The position numbers were made by a program, and so were the translations under genes. Below the pieces are notes generated by a model that made no database searches, was not told the origin of the DNA, and worked only from the letters and a program-made list of their open reading frames with translations. This document shows, one piece after another, positions 5,613-6,086 of a stretch of 6,086 nt of DNA. Position 1 is the stretch's first letter, and the number at the start of each line of letters is the position of its first letter. The DNA is from CBDUJZ01 sp047629415 (GTDB lineage: Bacteria > Myxococcota_A > Bradymonadia > REDH01). The stretch lies in NCBI GenBank assembly GCA_047629415.1, contig JBLHWZ010000333.1:1-6086 (forward strand), read 5' to 3'.

Positions 5613-6086
5613 ATGGCCGACGCCGCAACCCTCAATCGCCGCGCCGAAGAACTCCACGCACGCTACCGCTACCAGTTCGGTGGCAAGCCTCGCATCACGC
5701 GACGTCTATCGGACTTGGACGGAATCGTGACGCAATCGGAACAGCTCATTGACGAGTGCCGCGCAATCGCTGCGACGGAGACCATCGAGACAATTCGTGA
5801 GAGGCTCTCGCTCTACAACGACGAGCGCGCATTGATCGTAGAGGCGCACGGCCTTGGTGAAGTTGCTGTTCAAGCGACAATGTTAGGAACCCGCGCAAAC
5901 GCCCTCTTCGGCTACTACGCGCGGCACTTTGCTGGTCGGTCACGCGTCAGCCGTGACATCGGCCTCCTGGACGACGTCATCGACGCGCTGCGCGAGATTA
6001 AGGAGTCGCTGCATGCACTTCTCACCGGCACCGGCGCGGAGATAGCAGAGCGCCATCTCAAGACGATCGAAGGCAACATCGAACAT
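5613..6086 (+). CDS. Hypothetical all-helical protein, N-terminal 158 residues (runs off right edge)
   Basis: An ATG at 5613 opens a frame of 158 codons with no stop before the window ends, so the length is unknown. I do not recognise a family. The sequence starts MADAATLNRRAEELHARY and is almost wholly predicted helix, rich in Arg, Glu, Leu and Ala. Amphipathic stretches include SDLDGIVTQSEQLIDECRAI (about 33-52), TIETIRERLSLYNDERALIV (about 57-76) and IGLLDDVIDALREIKESLHALL (about 116-137). The middle has an aromatic patch, NALFGYYARHFAGRSR (about 96-111). There is no signal peptide or membrane segment in the visible part, so it is probably cytoplasmic. Codon choice is GC-rich in the third position, as in the neighbours, supporting real coding. 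No strong ribosome-binding site precedes the ATG; an in-frame TTG at 5571 is a less likely start. It is divergent from the LamG-like gene and could share its regulatory region. Confidence 0.7.
   Translation, partial: MADAATLNRRAEELHARYRYQFGGKPRITRRLSDLDGIVTQSEQLIDECRAIAATETIETIRERLSLYNDERALIVEAHGLGEVAVQATMLGTRANALFGYYARHFAGRSRVSRDIGLLDDVIDALREIKESLHALLTGTGAEIAERHLKTIEGNIEH

Noticed and set aside
5400..5657. Minus-strand 85-codon frame across the regulatory region
   Set aside because: It overlaps the start of the helical gene antisense and runs through both dyads. The translation shows no domain or signal peptide and looks like non-coding DNA.

Overview
The window is high-GC DNA from a bacterium that is most likely a member of the Myxococcota or a close deltaproteobacterial relative. 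Three things point there: a eukaryotic-type Ser/Thr kinase with an HRDLKPSN loop; a lipoprotein joining DUF4215 ('Myxococcus cysteine-rich') repeats to a MopE-type metal-binding motif and a Gly-rich repeat tail; and a near-consensus sigma-54 promoter preceded by paired dyads. No rRNA, tRNA, CRISPR array or insertion sequence was seen.

Layout, left to right. The 5' part of a Ser/Thr kinase gene runs on the minus strand off the left edge (1-513). Divergent from it is an HSL-type alpha/beta-hydrolase (608-1573, +), followed 66 bp later by a 547-residue secreted lipoprotein (1640-3283, +). A 174-bp gap leads to an acyl-CoA dehydrogenase (3458-4585, +). This converges on a small secreted protein on the minus strand (4762-5310), which I read as a concanavalin A/LamG-like jelly-roll; a strong hairpin (4624-4666) separates the two ends. 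A 302-bp regulatory interval (5311-5612) then leads to a divergent plus-strand helical protein of unknown function that runs off the right edge (5613-6086).

The genes do not form an obvious pathway. The esterase and the acyl-CoA dehydrogenase could both belong to acyl/lipid catabolism, but the lipoprotein lies between them and there is no tight operon. The two surface or secreted proteins (lipoprotein and LamG-like) fit a myxobacterial-type exported proteome.

The most notable signal is upstream of the LamG-like gene. A sigma-54 -24/-12 element predicts a start of transcription near 5342. Two identical-pattern dyads, TCACAC-N7-GTGTGA, are centred 90 and 132 bp upstream of it, 42 bp apart. This is the geometry expected of an enhancer-binding activator. 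It also decides the translation start: the ATG at 5310 rather than the one at 5361. The second notable point is that the acyl-CoA dehydrogenase has the relocated catalytic glutamate of the isovaleryl/long-chain type.
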